Assembly: GCA_030427065.1 (NCBI GenBank)
Contig: JAUHWU010000003.1
Span: 1-59,053 of the forward strand
DNA from: Gammaproteobacteria bacterium
GTDB lineage: Bacteria > Pseudomonadota > Gammaproteobacteria > Pseudomonadales > Pseudohongiellaceae
DNA: 59,053 nucleotides
Reading direction: 5' to 3'
Shown here one piece after another: positions 10,753 to 19,189 of this stretch. The position numbers were made by a program, and so were the translations under genes. The stretch's first letter is position 1, and each line of letters begins with the position of its first letter. A model generated the notes under the pieces. That model was given only the letters and a program-made list of their open reading frames with translations. It did not search any database and was not told where the DNA came from.

Positions 10753-11574
10753 CTATAAACTACCGGGCTGGCAGCCTGAGCAAAAATACAGGCGTCTGCT
10801 GGCCACCGTTGTCTTCCGCACACTGGTTTGGCACTGCCAACAGGGCTGGTTTTCCCGGCCAAATACCCAGTGACGGTAATCCTTGCGTTTCACCCCGCTG
10901 GCTTTCAGCTGCCTGGCCAAGTCAGTATTCAGGGTGACCCCATTGTGCTCATAGGACTGCCTGGCAAGCGCCAGACACGCTGAAGCCAGGGCTGCCAGTT
11001 CCCGGTCGCTGCAGTCACAGGGCCTTTTGCCTGGATGGATTCCCGCGCTGAACAGAATTTCGCTGCGCAGGTAGTTACCCACTCCTGCAAGGAAGCCCTG
11101 ATCCAGCAAGAGTTGCCCCAGACGACGCCTGGAGAATCGCTGCGCGAGAAACCTGGCTTTTATTTCCTCAGCACCAGCTGACATGATGTCGGGCCCCAAC
11201 CGTGACAGGAATGGATGGAGGGCAATACCATCGGCATCAAGCACCTCAATATCAGATGCACTGAACAGGAATGCGGAGTGACAGGCATTATGTAGTGCCA
11301 GGCGCAGTTGTCGGCGGGTAGCAGGCATGTCATCGGGGGACCTAACCATCCAGCGGCCGTAAAGCTGGTTGTGGCTGTAGATACTCAGATCACAGCTGGT
11401 ATGGATCAGCATGGCCTTGCCCCGGGTCTCAACGGCTGTTACCTGGGCGCCAGTCATCTGTGCGGCAAAGGGCTTGAGATGATCAAAAGCGAAATATACC
11501 TTTTCCAGGACACGATGGACAAGGGCATTTTCAATCATGTCAGCTGCTTTTCTGATTTCAGGACCTTCTGGCAT
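10753..11574 (-). CDS. nei: Endonuclease VIII-like DNA glycosylase (Fpg/Nei family)
   Basis: A base-excision repair glycosylase/AP lyase that removes oxidised pyrimidines. The protein starts MPEGPEIRKA, giving the catalytic Pro2 and Glu3 after Met removal. It has a helix-two-turn-helix region (LLDQGFLAGVGNYLRSEIL, about residues 155-173) and ends in a zinc finger with paired cysteines (CWQC and CSGC). The 273 residues and the MPEGPEI start fit Nei better than MutM, whose start is usually MPELPEV. It is a single gene, divergent from folX. Confidence 0.92.
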   Translation of the reverse strand: MPEGPEIRKAADMIENALVHRVLEKVYFAFDHLKPFAAQMTGAQVTAVETRGKAMLIHTSCDLSIYSHNQLYGRWMVRSPDDMPATRRQLRLALHNACHSAFLFSASDIEVLDADGIALHPFLSRLGPDIMSAGAEEIKARFLAQRFSRRRLGQLLLDQGFLAGVGNYLRSEILFSAGIHPGKRPCDCSDRELAALASACLALARQSYEHNGVTLNTDLARQLKASGVKRKDYRHWVFGRENQPCWQCQTSVRKTTVASRRLYFCSGCQPGSL

Positions 11575-11693
11575 TCACTTGACCCTCGTAATTTTCATTC
11601 AGTCTTACGCGGTGTTGATCGGGCCGGATTGATGCCTTGAATCCGAATCCCTGTTCAGGACGTATAGGGCACATAATAACGAGGAATCAATTC

Positions 11694-12131
11694 ATGCCAA
11701 ACATCCATTCATTAACCACTTCCCGCAACAACATGAAGCGAGATAATGCTACGCAACAATCGGTGTGGCAGCGAAAGGATGCCATTATCAACATTACCGA
11801 CCTGCGCCTGCGTACCTTCATCGGGTTTAATCCGGAAGAACTGAGCAAGCTCCAGGATGTGATCATCAATTGCGAATTGCATTACCAGGCTGACCAAGCC
11901 TGTCACAGTGATGACGAAACCACTGCCCTGAATTATAAAATTATTACCAAGAAGATTATTCAGCATGTGGAAGAAGGACAGTTCCGCCTGCTGGAAAAGC
12001 TGGCAGAGGATCTGCTGCAGATATTGATGGAAAGCGAGCAGGCAACCTGCGCAAAAGTCCGCGTGGACAAGCCTCACGCGCTACGCTTTGCCGATTCGGT
12101 TTCTGTCACCCTGCAGGCCAGTCGGGCCTGA
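11694..12131 (+). CDS. folX: Dihydroneopterin triphosphate 2'-epimerase FolX
   Basis: FolX epimerises dihydroneopterin triphosphate to the dihydromonapterin form. The segment ITDLRLRTFIGFNPEE (about residues 35-50) and IIQHVEEGQFRLLEKLAED match E. coli FolX closely, better than FolB. I chose the ATG at 11694, with a GAGG ribosome site 9 bp upstream (145 residues). A TTG at 11637 would lengthen it without support. The stop overlaps the folM start by one base (ATGA). The folX-folM-folE order supports a monapterin pathway. Confidence 0.92.
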   Translation: MPNIHSLTTSRNNMKRDNATQQSVWQRKDAIINITDLRLRTFIGFNPEELSKLQDVIINCELHYQADQACHSDDETTALNYKIITKKIIQHVEEGQFRLLEKLAEDLLQILMESEQATCAKVRVDKPHALRFADSVSVTLQASRA

Positions 12132-12853
12132 TGAAAGGTGAAATCCTGATTACCGGTGGAGCCCAGCGCTTTGGCCGGGCGCTGGCACTGGACCTTGCCG
12201 GGCAGGGCTATGGGGTGAGTATCAGCTATCGTCAGCCCCGGGATTCGCTGGCTGAACTGGAAGGCGCCGGTATTAAATGCCTGCAGGCTGATTTCAGCCA
12301 TGAGGATTCAACCACGGAATTTATTGCACGAATCAGGAAAACGCTGGCATCCCTGCGGGCCCTGATTCACAACGCGTCGGACTGGATTCCGGAATCCGTG
12401 CAGAGTAACCCTGCCGACGTGATGAGACAGAACTGGGCAGTCCATGTCCAGGCTCCCTACCTGATGAACCTGGCCTTGGCAGACTTGTTGCGAAAGGGCG
12501 CTGATCAGCACGGACAAGCCGATATCATTCATCTCACTGACTATGTGGCTGGACGGGGCAGTAGCAAACATATCGCCTATGCGGCCAGCAAGGCTGCCCT
12601 GGAAAACATGACCCTGTCCTTTGCCTCCAGTCTGGCGCCGGCAATCAAGGTGAACAGTATTGCCCCGGCGTTGTTGATGTTTCGGGACAGTGATGATGCC
12701 GAATATCGTCAGCGCGTAAGAACAAAATCCCTACTGGCCCCTGGTCCGGGCGCCGAAGAAGGTATTTCGGTTGTGCAGATGTTGTTGTCCAGTAGCTATA
12801 TCACTGGTCGATCAATTCCCCTTGATGGTGGCAGACATATCAAAAACGGGTGA
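12131..12853 (+). CDS. folM: Dihydromonapterin reductase FolM (short-chain dehydrogenase)
   Basis: An NADPH-dependent short-chain dehydrogenase that reduces dihydromonapterin to tetrahydromonapterin, the cofactor of bacterial phenylalanine hydroxylase. Visible motifs are the Rossmann-type GGAQRFGRALA near residue 8, HNAS near residue 80, the catalytic Tyr/Lys in YAASKAALENM (about residues 151-161) and the C-terminal ITGRSIPLDGGRH. The similarity to E. coli FolM is strong throughout the second half (YVAGRGSSKHIAYAASK). It overlaps folX by one base and precedes folE by 62 bp. Confidence 0.92.
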   Translation: MKGEILITGGAQRFGRALALDLAGQGYGVSISYRQPRDSLAELEGAGIKCLQADFSHEDSTTEFIARIRKTLASLRALIHNASDWIPESVQSNPADVMRQNWAVHVQAPYLMNLALADLLRKGADQHGQADIIHLTDYVAGRGSSKHIAYAASKAALENMTLSFASSLAPAIKVNSIAPALLMFRDSDDAEYRQRVRTKSLLAPGPGAEEGISVVQMLLSSSYITGRSIPLDGGRHIKNG

Positions 12854-12915
12854 ATCCGTAGCCGGATTAAGTGCGTATAAGCGTGGATAAAAATTAAAAA
12901 AAGTTGGTAATAATC

Positions 12916-13596
12916 ATGAATCAAGCTGTCATCGAACCACAAATGCTTTCTCCCGTCCATTCCAATGAAGCGGCTCTCCAGGTCCGCGAAGCCCTCATAG
13001 GCAAAGGTCTTGAAACGCCGATGATTACTCAAACCCTTACTAACGAGGAGAAATACAACAGAATCAAGGGCTCACTGGTAGATATCATGGAGACCCTGGG
13101 GCTGGACCTAAGTGACGACAGTCTCGAAGAAACACCGCACCGTATCGCCAAAATGTATGTGCAGGAAATCTTTTCCGGCTTGGATTATGCCCGCTTTCCA
13201 AAAATCACGGTCATTGAGAACAAAATGTCCATGGATGAAATGGTCAAGGTCAAGAACATCAGCCTGACCAGCACCTGTGAACACCATTTTGTCACCATCG
13301 ACGGTACAGCCCGGGTAGCCTATATTCCCAAAGACAAGATTATCGGTTTATCCAAGATCAACCGTATTGTGCACTTCTTTGCCCAGCGTCCGCAGGTGCA
13401 GGAAAGGCTCACCAAGCAGGTTCTGGTGGCCTTGCAAACACTGCTGGAAACCGAGGATGTCGCTGTTACCATTGATGCAACACATTTTTGCGTCAAGGCA
13501 CGGGGAGTCATGGATGCCAGCTCAAGCACACAGACCACAGCTCTCGGTGGAGCCTTCAAGGCAAGCCACAGAATCCGTGACGAATTCCTGAACTGA
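12916..13596 (+). CDS. folE: GTP cyclohydrolase I
   Basis: FolE opens GTP to dihydroneopterin triphosphate, the first step for folate and pterin cofactors. Hallmarks are [11 protein letters not shown] (about residue 72), the zinc site in [12 protein letters not shown] with Cys and His, SKINRIV, and QERLT near residue 155. [10 protein letters not shown] supplies the last zinc cysteine. The N-terminus is longer than in E. coli by about 15 residues. I took the ATG at 12916; the TTG at 12904 is possible but less likely. As the last gene of the folX-folM-folE group it probably feeds tetrahydromonapterin as well as folate. Confidence 0.95.
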   Translation: MNQAVIEPQMLSPVHSNEAALQVREALIGKGLETPMITQTLTNEEKYNRIKGSLVDIMETLGLDLSDDSLEETPHRIAKMYVQEIFSGLDYARFPKITVIENKMSMDEMVKVKNISLTSTCEHHFVTIDGTARVAYIPKDKIIGLSKINRIVHFFAQRPQVQERLTKQVLVALQTLLETEDVAVTIDATHFCVKARGVMDASSSTQTTALGGAFKASHRIRDEFLN

Positions 13597-13690
13597 TGGC
13601 CACGGTATTTTTATCGATAGTCCTGCGCAGGACATCAGTGAAATCACTATTGATGAAGGTGGGCTTGCCGGCCTGATAGACTTCGATTCC
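13597..13690 (-). pseudogene. Relic of an IS3-type transposase (integrase core piece)
   Basis: A minus-strand frame that ends against the folE stop encodes YQAGKPTFINSDFTDVLRR followed by IDKNTVAIS. This resembles the IS3-group ORFB segment in which a GxPxxxNTDQGxxFT strand carries a catalytic aspartate and is followed by an ISMDGRGR-type stretch. Here the bases for QGS are missing between NSD and FT. Only about 30 codons remain. The assignment rests on a short match. Confidence 0.4.
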
Positions 13691-14068
13691 CTTTGCTACC
13701 GACGATCTGGATAATAGTGAGATGGTTTTGTTTGATGAGGACTGATTCATCCGGGGCTGGCAGGACGATTCCAGATAGACAGTTTGCCTCCCATTGAAGT
13801 ATTGGAAGAAAAAACGCCCAATGCTGGTTAGTTTATCCAGTTATGGATGTCAGAAAAACCCCCAATTTTCTATCTTTGCACCTAGCCACCTGGCTTGTAT
13901 CTTCCGAAACTCCCTGCCTGGTTCCTGATATTCCCCGCTTTTTCATATTGTGCCCGCACGCGATCCTGTAATCTCTTGGCTGCATCGTCCCTGATGTTGG
14001 CTGGTGTGTGTCAGTCGCTTAGTCCCTGATCCATTTCTGCCAAGGCATGGCACGCGTGGGTGGCAATG
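13691..14068. other. Non-coding debris between IS relics
   Basis: About 380 bp with no intact gene. On the minus strand a short open stretch (about 13894-14006) could encode a basic peptide, but it has stops on both sides. This side faces the 3' end of the IS91 transposase relic, where the replication-origin end of such elements would lie. I could not recognise a terminal sequence. Confidence 0.4.
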
Positions 14069-14245
14069 TTAAGGCAGTTCCTGGCTGGCGGCTTTCGCTT
14101 TCAAATAACCCAGTATCTTCCGGGTGACCACAGGATCTTCGATACAGGCACCAATCTTCACCGGCCCTTTGCATTGCTCGCATTCGTTGATGTTGATGCT
14201 GAAAACCCGTTTCTGCCTTCTGGTCAGGTCATTGAAGCATGTAGC
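14069..14245 (-). pseudogene. C-terminal fragment of an IS91-type transposase
   Basis: A minus-strand frame between stops at 14246-14248 and 14069-14071 encodes TRRQKRVFSININECEQC, then KIGACIEDPVVTRKILGYL. This matches the C-terminal end of IS91-type Y2 transposases, where a Cys-x2-Cys pair is followed by a CIEDP segment. It lacks a start. The body of such a transposase is present upstream on the same strand (15281-16504), about 1 kb away, so both pieces may come from one gene that was split. Confidence 0.65.
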
Positions 14246-14424
14246 TCACTTGCAGGCGACGGTAAACATAAAGTGAGAATATGATTCATTTTTGAATGTT
14301 ACATTTCTTTACAAAAGACAGCGGAATTTCTGTTGAAGATTATTAATTTAAGTGATTATACTGACCTGCGGTATAAGAGGGTAAAGAAGGCAAAATTATC
14401 TAACATACGATAAATCTACCACCT

Positions 14425-14475
14425 TTTTTTAGTAGTATTTTTTAGCAGTATTTTTAATAGAATTTTTTACAGTAC
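14425..14475. repeat. Four degenerate 13-bp T-rich tandem repeats
   Basis: Near-copies of TTTTTTAGNAGTA follow one another: 14425-14437, 14438-14450, 14451-14462 (12 bp) and 14463-14475. They lie in an A/T-rich stretch upstream of the membrane protein gene. The first two differ at one base. Their role is unknown. Confidence 0.7.
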
Positions 14476-14637
14476 TTTAGTTTTTCCAGAAACACCCTGA
14501 ATTCAATTATGGCAAAAGGTGTGATATCAACTTTGGGTTGTTATGGAAACTTTAATTTCTACCATTTTCCGCGCAGAGATATTAGATATTTGTTCTGATT
14601 TCCGAGTTGCTGGTACGCTAAAAGTAAAAAAGTCAGA

Positions 14638-15270
14638 TTGCGGGAGCTTTGGTTGAGCAATCTTGAGATAAGGAATTTATTCTTCGGTCTGCTATTTCTG
14701 GCGGCCAATGGCATATTCGCCTACTTGGTGATATTTTTTGAGTATCACCATCTGCATGATGAAAATTCCCTTATGGAAAACGTGCAGGCTTTGCTTCTTG
14801 CAACAGGTTGCTTTTGCTATCTTTTGCTGCTGGCTGGTAATACCCGAAACGTGCGACTTATCAATGGCGCGCTTTCCCTGCTTTGCTTCAGCTTTACATT
14901 GCGCGAGTTGGATATTGAGCATTTACCAGTACCGGCACTGATCCGGCTTCTAGGCAGTGGTCATGGGAGAACGATTTTATTGCTTTTTCTCTGGGGATTT
15001 CTGTTCAGATTCTGGATTGTATCGATACCGGAGAAAAAGAAGTTTGTGGTCAATTTTGTGCAGACCCGCAAGTTTTATCTTTTGTTTCTGGCGTTGCTAA
15101 TGCTCATTGGTAGTGCACTAATCGACAGCAAAACCATCAGTATTCCCCATCCCAGACTGTTTGAGGAGTTACTGGAAATCAATGCCTACTTCCTGATTGT
15201 TCTACCAGCACTTTACAGGTTCTTGATTCGTTACAGGCTTTTACGTGCCATCAGCATTACTGGGGATTAA
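14638..15270 (+). CDS. Uncharacterised multi-spanning membrane protein
   Basis: A 210-residue protein with about six hydrophobic segments, near residues 12-33, 47-66, 75-88, 112-130, 145-162 and 183-198. Between them lie a conserved-looking RELDIEHLP and an ELLEINAYF segment. I do not recognise the family. There is no ATG near the start; TTG at 14638 is the first plausible start after an upstream stop. The gene lies between two pieces of an IS91-type transposase, so it may have arrived with, or after, that element. It is more A/T-rich than the neighbouring fol genes. Confidence 0.6.
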   Translation: MRELWLSNLEIRNLFFGLLFLAANGIFAYLVIFFEYHHLHDENSLMENVQALLLATGCFCYLLLLAGNTRNVRLINGALSLLCFSFTLRELDIEHLPVPALIRLLGSGHGRTILLLFLWGFLFRFWIVSIPEKKKFVVNFVQTRKFYLLFLALLMLIGSALIDSKTISIPHPRLFEELLEINAYFLIVLPALYRFLIRYRLLRAISITGD

Positions 15271-15280
15271 GCGGAGCCAA

Positions 15281-16504
15281 TCACAAAACTTGCAGCCAGC
15301 GCCAATTGGCCAGGGTAATGGTCATCGGATACCTGCTGTTCGGCGCAAAGACGTCGTGGAATCTTGTGAGGTTCACTCTGGGCTTGGGCACCAGGGCGGC
15401 GAGCCTGGCGATGAAATCCAGTGGCTCAAAAATCACATGGGTGGTGCCATCCCTATAGGGTGTCTTGAGTTCATAGCGCACCCGGCCGTCTCTTGTTAGT
15501 GCCAGACACCTCACTGACACTGCCGGTCGAGCCACATAACGGCAGATGCGTTCCAGCTTCTTAAGCTGGTGAGCCAGGGTGGCCACGCCGGCATGAAGAG
15601 AAAATCCTCCCAGCTGAATCGGTCGTCCTCGGCTGCTTTGGGCAGCAGGGTCTGCAAAGTGAAGACCTTTCTGCCCTGTTGCGGGCCAACGGCGATACGG
15701 TAGGTAATGCTGTGGCCATGCACCTGACGCAGAGGGTTTTCTTCAAGATGCTCCAGTTGAGGGTGCTGTGCTCGATATCTTGCTTCAGAATACCTTGCTT
15801 GACCAGGAAGCGGGCCAGTCTTGTACTGATCTTGTGTAACAGGACTTCCAGATCGGCCCTGGTGGCGGCCTTGACTCGCCGGAATACCTGGGTGGTCTTG
15901 TCCCCGGTTTCCCAGGTGACAAAGACACCGTCAAGAAGCAACATGTGGAAATGAATATCAAGGTTCACTGCAAAACCAAAGCGCTGAATGTAGGTCACTG
16001 CGCCTGTGCGGGCCGCGCTTTGAGTGAAACCGGACTGATGGATCAATCAGGTGGTAATGCTGCGGGTGAGGATCCCCAGTACTTTGCCCATGAGATTGGG
16101 GTAAGAGACAAACAGGAAACGCAGTTGAAAAGGCACTCTCAGCACCCATTGTTGGTACGGATCACCGGGCAGAACCTCGTCCAGCAACAGAGCGGCGCTG
16201 TCGATCATCCGTCTGGTCGCGCAACTGGGGCAGAAGCCGCGTCTTTTCAGCTAAAAGCTACCAGCTTGTCATGATGGCAGGCTTGGCAACGGACTCTAAG
16301 AAAGCCGTGCTCCAGGCGGCTACACTTGAGGAAATCCTCAAATTCCCGAGCCACATTGATGGGCAGGGGCGTCCCCTGCAGAGCCATCAGCCGACTGAAA
16401 GCCGGGTAATACCTCTCCACCACTTGATACAGGAGCGTCAGTTCGTGCCGGTGAGGTTTGTAAACAGCTACATGAGGCGCAAGCTGCGCTGGTGTATGGG
16501 GCAC
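15281..16504 (-). pseudogene. IS91-family transposase, broken by three frameshifts
   Basis: Minus-strand pieces in three frames together form most of an IS91-type rolling-circle transposase. The N-terminal piece (16247-16504) has FEDFLKCSRLEHGFLRVRC. After a lost base near 16247, KRRGFCPSCATRRM completes the zinc region. Then come AARTGAVTYIQRFGFAVN and the HUH-like LDIHFHMLLLDGVFV (about 15930-16000). A second shift near 15750 leads to QVHGHSITYRIAVGPQQGRK, and a third near 15590 to LKTPYRDGTTHVIFEPLDF. The last coding bases are near 15281. The missing C-terminal end resembles the fragment at 14069-14245. The element is not functional. Confidence 0.9.
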
Positions 16505-16552
16505 GAAGGAATCCTTTCCATCAGTTTCATTGGGAAGAGCCTTCAGGGTAGT

Positions 16553-17039
16553 TCAGGGGTAGGTTTTTGCCAACACATTGTCATTAATACCGAGAATTGA
16601 AATTGCCACATAGATCCAGCCAGTGATAGCGATGAAACGGCGCAGCGGACGATTACGAATTGACAGGGTAACGACTGTAATTAACAGCCATACCATGGAG
16701 AACAGCAGCGCCAGATAAATCAGGTAAGTGCCGGACCAGTTTGCTGCACTGAGGATTAGCCAGATGACGCTGATTTGAATAACAAAGAAAAACCGTTCCA
16801 TGCGACGCAGGGTGGAACTGATAATGCGCAGTAGTTCAGGGCTGTCTTATATTTTTTCGCGCTTTGCTTTCCAGCCAGGGTTTGGTTTGTCGCGCAAACA
16901 ACAATGAAATGATGTAGATAACAACGATAACCAGAATCTGTAACAGATTCCCGGTTTGTGTCATCTGTTCTTTTAAAAACTGAAACACTGTTGCCAGTGA
17001 ATTAATAATTATCTGCAAATCAAAGGGCATATTTAGCAT
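16553..17039 (-). pseudogene. N-terminal part of an MscS-type channel gene, frameshifted and truncated
   Basis: Two minus-strand frames join across a one-base shift near 16840. The first (16836-17039) starts MPFDLQIIINSL and has a hydrophobic helix (LLQILVIVVIYIISLLFAR). The second reads LLRIISSTLRRMERFF and has three more hydrophobic helices, ending in WIYVAISILGINDNVLAK. The layout resembles the N-terminal membrane part of a larger MscS-type channel. It breaks off near 16560, right beside the upstream end of the IS91 debris. A probable tail of the same family lies at 10533-10709. Confidence 0.55.
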
Positions 17040-17135
17040 ATAGCAATTAATTCAATCTCAGGGTTTGGAAAGAATAGTCCCCGGAATACTCCGGGTGAAT
17101 AATTATTCCCATGACTATTTGTCGGAATTGATCGC

Positions 17136-18266
17136 TCAGTCCAGACGTTTTTTAAACTTCATTGTAGCTATCAGCAGACCAATAACAGTAAAAAGAATGA
17201 GAAAAAGGGCATCGTTCTGCAGGTTTTGGATACTTGCCCCTCTTAATACAACGCCACGAATCATGCGGATAAAGTGAGTAGTGGGTAAGGCTTCAGAAAT
17301 CCACTGTGCTGCTTTTGGCATCCCTTCATAGGGGAACATAAAGCCTGAAAGCAGAATAGAGGGGAGCAGAATAAACACGGTCATCTGCATGGCCTGTAAC
17401 TGGGTTTGGGCAATGGTGGAAATAATTAATCCCAGTGTCAGGCTGGCAGCAATAAATAGCATTGTAACGAGTACAATCTGAGTCAGCTCGCCGATAATGG
17501 GCACATTAAAGACGAGTCTTCCCAAGCCCAGAATTATCGTCATCTGAATCAGCCCGATCAGAATATAGGGAATAATTTTACCCAGCATCAATTCAAGGGA
17601 ATGCACCGGAGTTGTAATCAATAGTTCCAGATTGCCACGTTCCCGTTCCCGGACAATTGCTGTTGAAGTAAACAGGATCATGGTCATGGTAAGTATGATA
17701 GCCAGCAAGCCAGGAACAATGTTCACTGCGGTTCGTTGTTCGGGGTTAAAGTAGAGAGCTACTTCAAACGTCGGTGGCGGCGGCAGGGCGTTGCCAGGTG
17801 ACAATTCATTAAGCGGCATACTTCGCAAGCTTCTGATCGCTCCTGCAACAATAGTATCTGAGCCATCAACAATCCATTGTCCTAATGCCTGGCGTGTCAG
17901 ATCCCCGGTTGCCCCATTATTCTGGGTAGCAACTATGCGCTGATCAAGGTCTCTTGGCAAAATAAGAACAGCTCGCACTTCACCGTCAGTAATACTTTGT
18001 TCTGCGGCTTTCACTGATTGGTAACTTACTGTGAAATCCACTACCTGGGTGGCAAGAATGGCCTGGGTTATGCTGCGGGACTGGAAAGTCTGGGCCTCAT
18101 CCAGTAATCCGGCAGGTATGTTCCTGACATTGGTATTGATCGCATAGCCAAACAGTAATAACTGGATTAGCGGAATCATTACAACCATGCCAAACGTAAG
18201 CCGGTCACGGGAGAGTTGCTTAAACTCTTTGAAAGTAATCGCGCTGATTCGGCTGATGATGCTCAT
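17136..18266 (-). CDS. ABC-2 type exporter permease (YbhS/YbhR-like)
   Basis: A 376-residue inner-membrane permease. One helix near residues 23-43 (LTFGMVVMIPLIQLLLFGY) is followed by a large periplasmic part (about 50-175). Five helices then follow between about residues 180 and 370, the usual ABC-2 layout. The segment TSTAIVRERERGNLELL is typical of the coupling region. It overlaps the ATPase gene by four bases, so the two are translationally coupled. With the adaptor gene upstream it forms a set like E. coli ybhG-ybhF-ybhS, a drug or small-molecule exporter; the substrate is unknown. Confidence 0.9.
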   Translation of the reverse strand: MSIISRISAITFKEFKQLSRDRLTFGMVVMIPLIQLLLFGYAINTNVRNIPAGLLDEAQTFQSRSITQAILATQVVDFTVSYQSVKAAEQSITDGEVRAVLILPRDLDQRIVATQNNGATGDLTRQALGQWIVDGSDTIVAGAIRSLRSMPLNELSPGNALPPPPTFEVALYFNPEQRTAVNIVPGLLAIILTMTMILFTSTAIVRERERGNLELLITTPVHSLELMLGKIIPYILIGLIQMTIILGLGRLVFNVPIIGELTQIVLVTMLFIAASLTLGLIISTIAQTQLQAMQMTVFILLPSILLSGFMFPYEGMPKAAQWISEALPTTHFIRMIRGVVLRGASIQNLQNDALFLILFTVIGLLIATMKFKKRLD

Positions 18267-19189
18267 AGCAGGAAGTTTCCGGTACTGGTAACAAAAACAT
18301 CTTCAAGTGAAGGCCTGACGACTCTTAAGTCACGGTTCTGTAGTTTTAATTCCGCTTGTTGTTGCAACCATGTGACAGGATCACTGATTGATTTACGGAT
18401 CAGGGTTCTCAGTCTTACTCCCTGTTGAGCCGCTGAAATAATATCCGGATTTTGTATCAGGGCTTGTTTTAACTGACGCAGACCGTCACCACTGATTTCC
18501 ACAACAGTGGCATCCATTGACTCCATCAGTTCCTGCGGGGTGCCATCTGCGCGCTTAACGCCATTGGCAAGAATGGCTAATCGATGGCAGCGCTCTGCTT
18601 CATCCATATAGTGAGTTGATACCAGCACCGTGGTGCCGCTATCACTGAGATCAAATAATTTTTCCCAGAAATCACGGCGGTTTTCCGGATCCACCGCAGA
18701 GGTGGGCTCATCAAGAAAAAGTAGTTGCGGTTCATGGATGGTCGCAGCAGCCAGAGCCAGGCGCTGCTTTTGTCCTCCGCTCAGGCTACGTGCGAGTTGT
18801 CTGCGTTTTTCTTCGAGGCTATAAACGCTCAAAAGATTTTCAATTCTTGATTTTTGCCGGTGGCCATTGATGCCATAAATCTTGGCAATAAAGCGAAGAT
18901 TTTCTTCGATTGTCAGATCGTCATAAAGAGAAAATTTCTGTGTCATATAACCGATTAATCGTCGTAATTTTTCGGTTTCCCCGGGCAAGGATAAGCCAAG
19001 TACTTCAATGGTGCCGGCATTGGCCGAGAGTAAGCCTGTAAGAAGACGAATGCAGGTGGTTTTTCCGGAGCCATTGGGGCCAAGAAAACCATAGATTGAG
19101 CCTTTCGTAATTTGAAGATCCAGCTTGTCTACCGCGGTGAGAGAGCCAAATTTCCGGATCAGTCCGCTGGCCTGAATGGCGATTTCCAT
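18263..19189 (-). CDS. ABC exporter ATP-binding protein
   Basis: A 308-residue ATPase subunit with Walker A GPNGSGKTT (about residue 39), Q-loop YMTQKFSLYDDLT, signature LSGGQKQRLALA, Walker B LLFLDEPTSAVDP and an H-loop STHYMDEAE. The tail of about 80 residues resembles that of DrrA/CcmA-type ATPases. Only one nucleotide-binding domain is present, unlike E. coli YbhF, which has two. It overlaps the permease by four bases and the adaptor gene by one base. Confidence 0.93.
   Translation of the reverse strand: MEIAIQASGLIRKFGSLTAVDKLDLQITKGSIYGFLGPNGSGKTTCIRLLTGLLSANAGTIEVLGLSLPGETEKLRRLIGYMTQKFSLYDDLTIEENLRFIAKIYGINGHRQKSRIENLLSVYSLEEKRRQLARSLSGGQKQRLALAAATIHEPQLLFLDEPTSAVDPENRRDFWEKLFDLSDSGTTVLVSTHYMDEAERCHRLAILANGVKRADGTPQELMESMDATVVEISGDGLRQLKQALIQNPDIISAAQQGVRLRTLIRKSISDPVTWLQQQAELKLQNRDLRVVRPSLEDVFVTSTGNFLL

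Noticed and set aside
10566-10937. 123-codon + strand frame with a hydrophobic stretch
   Set aside because: It runs antisense to the nei end and the MscS remnant; its hydrophobic segment is a by-product of that.
14060-14284. 74-codon + strand frame
   Set aside because: Antisense to the IS91 C-terminal fragment, which has a recognisable match.
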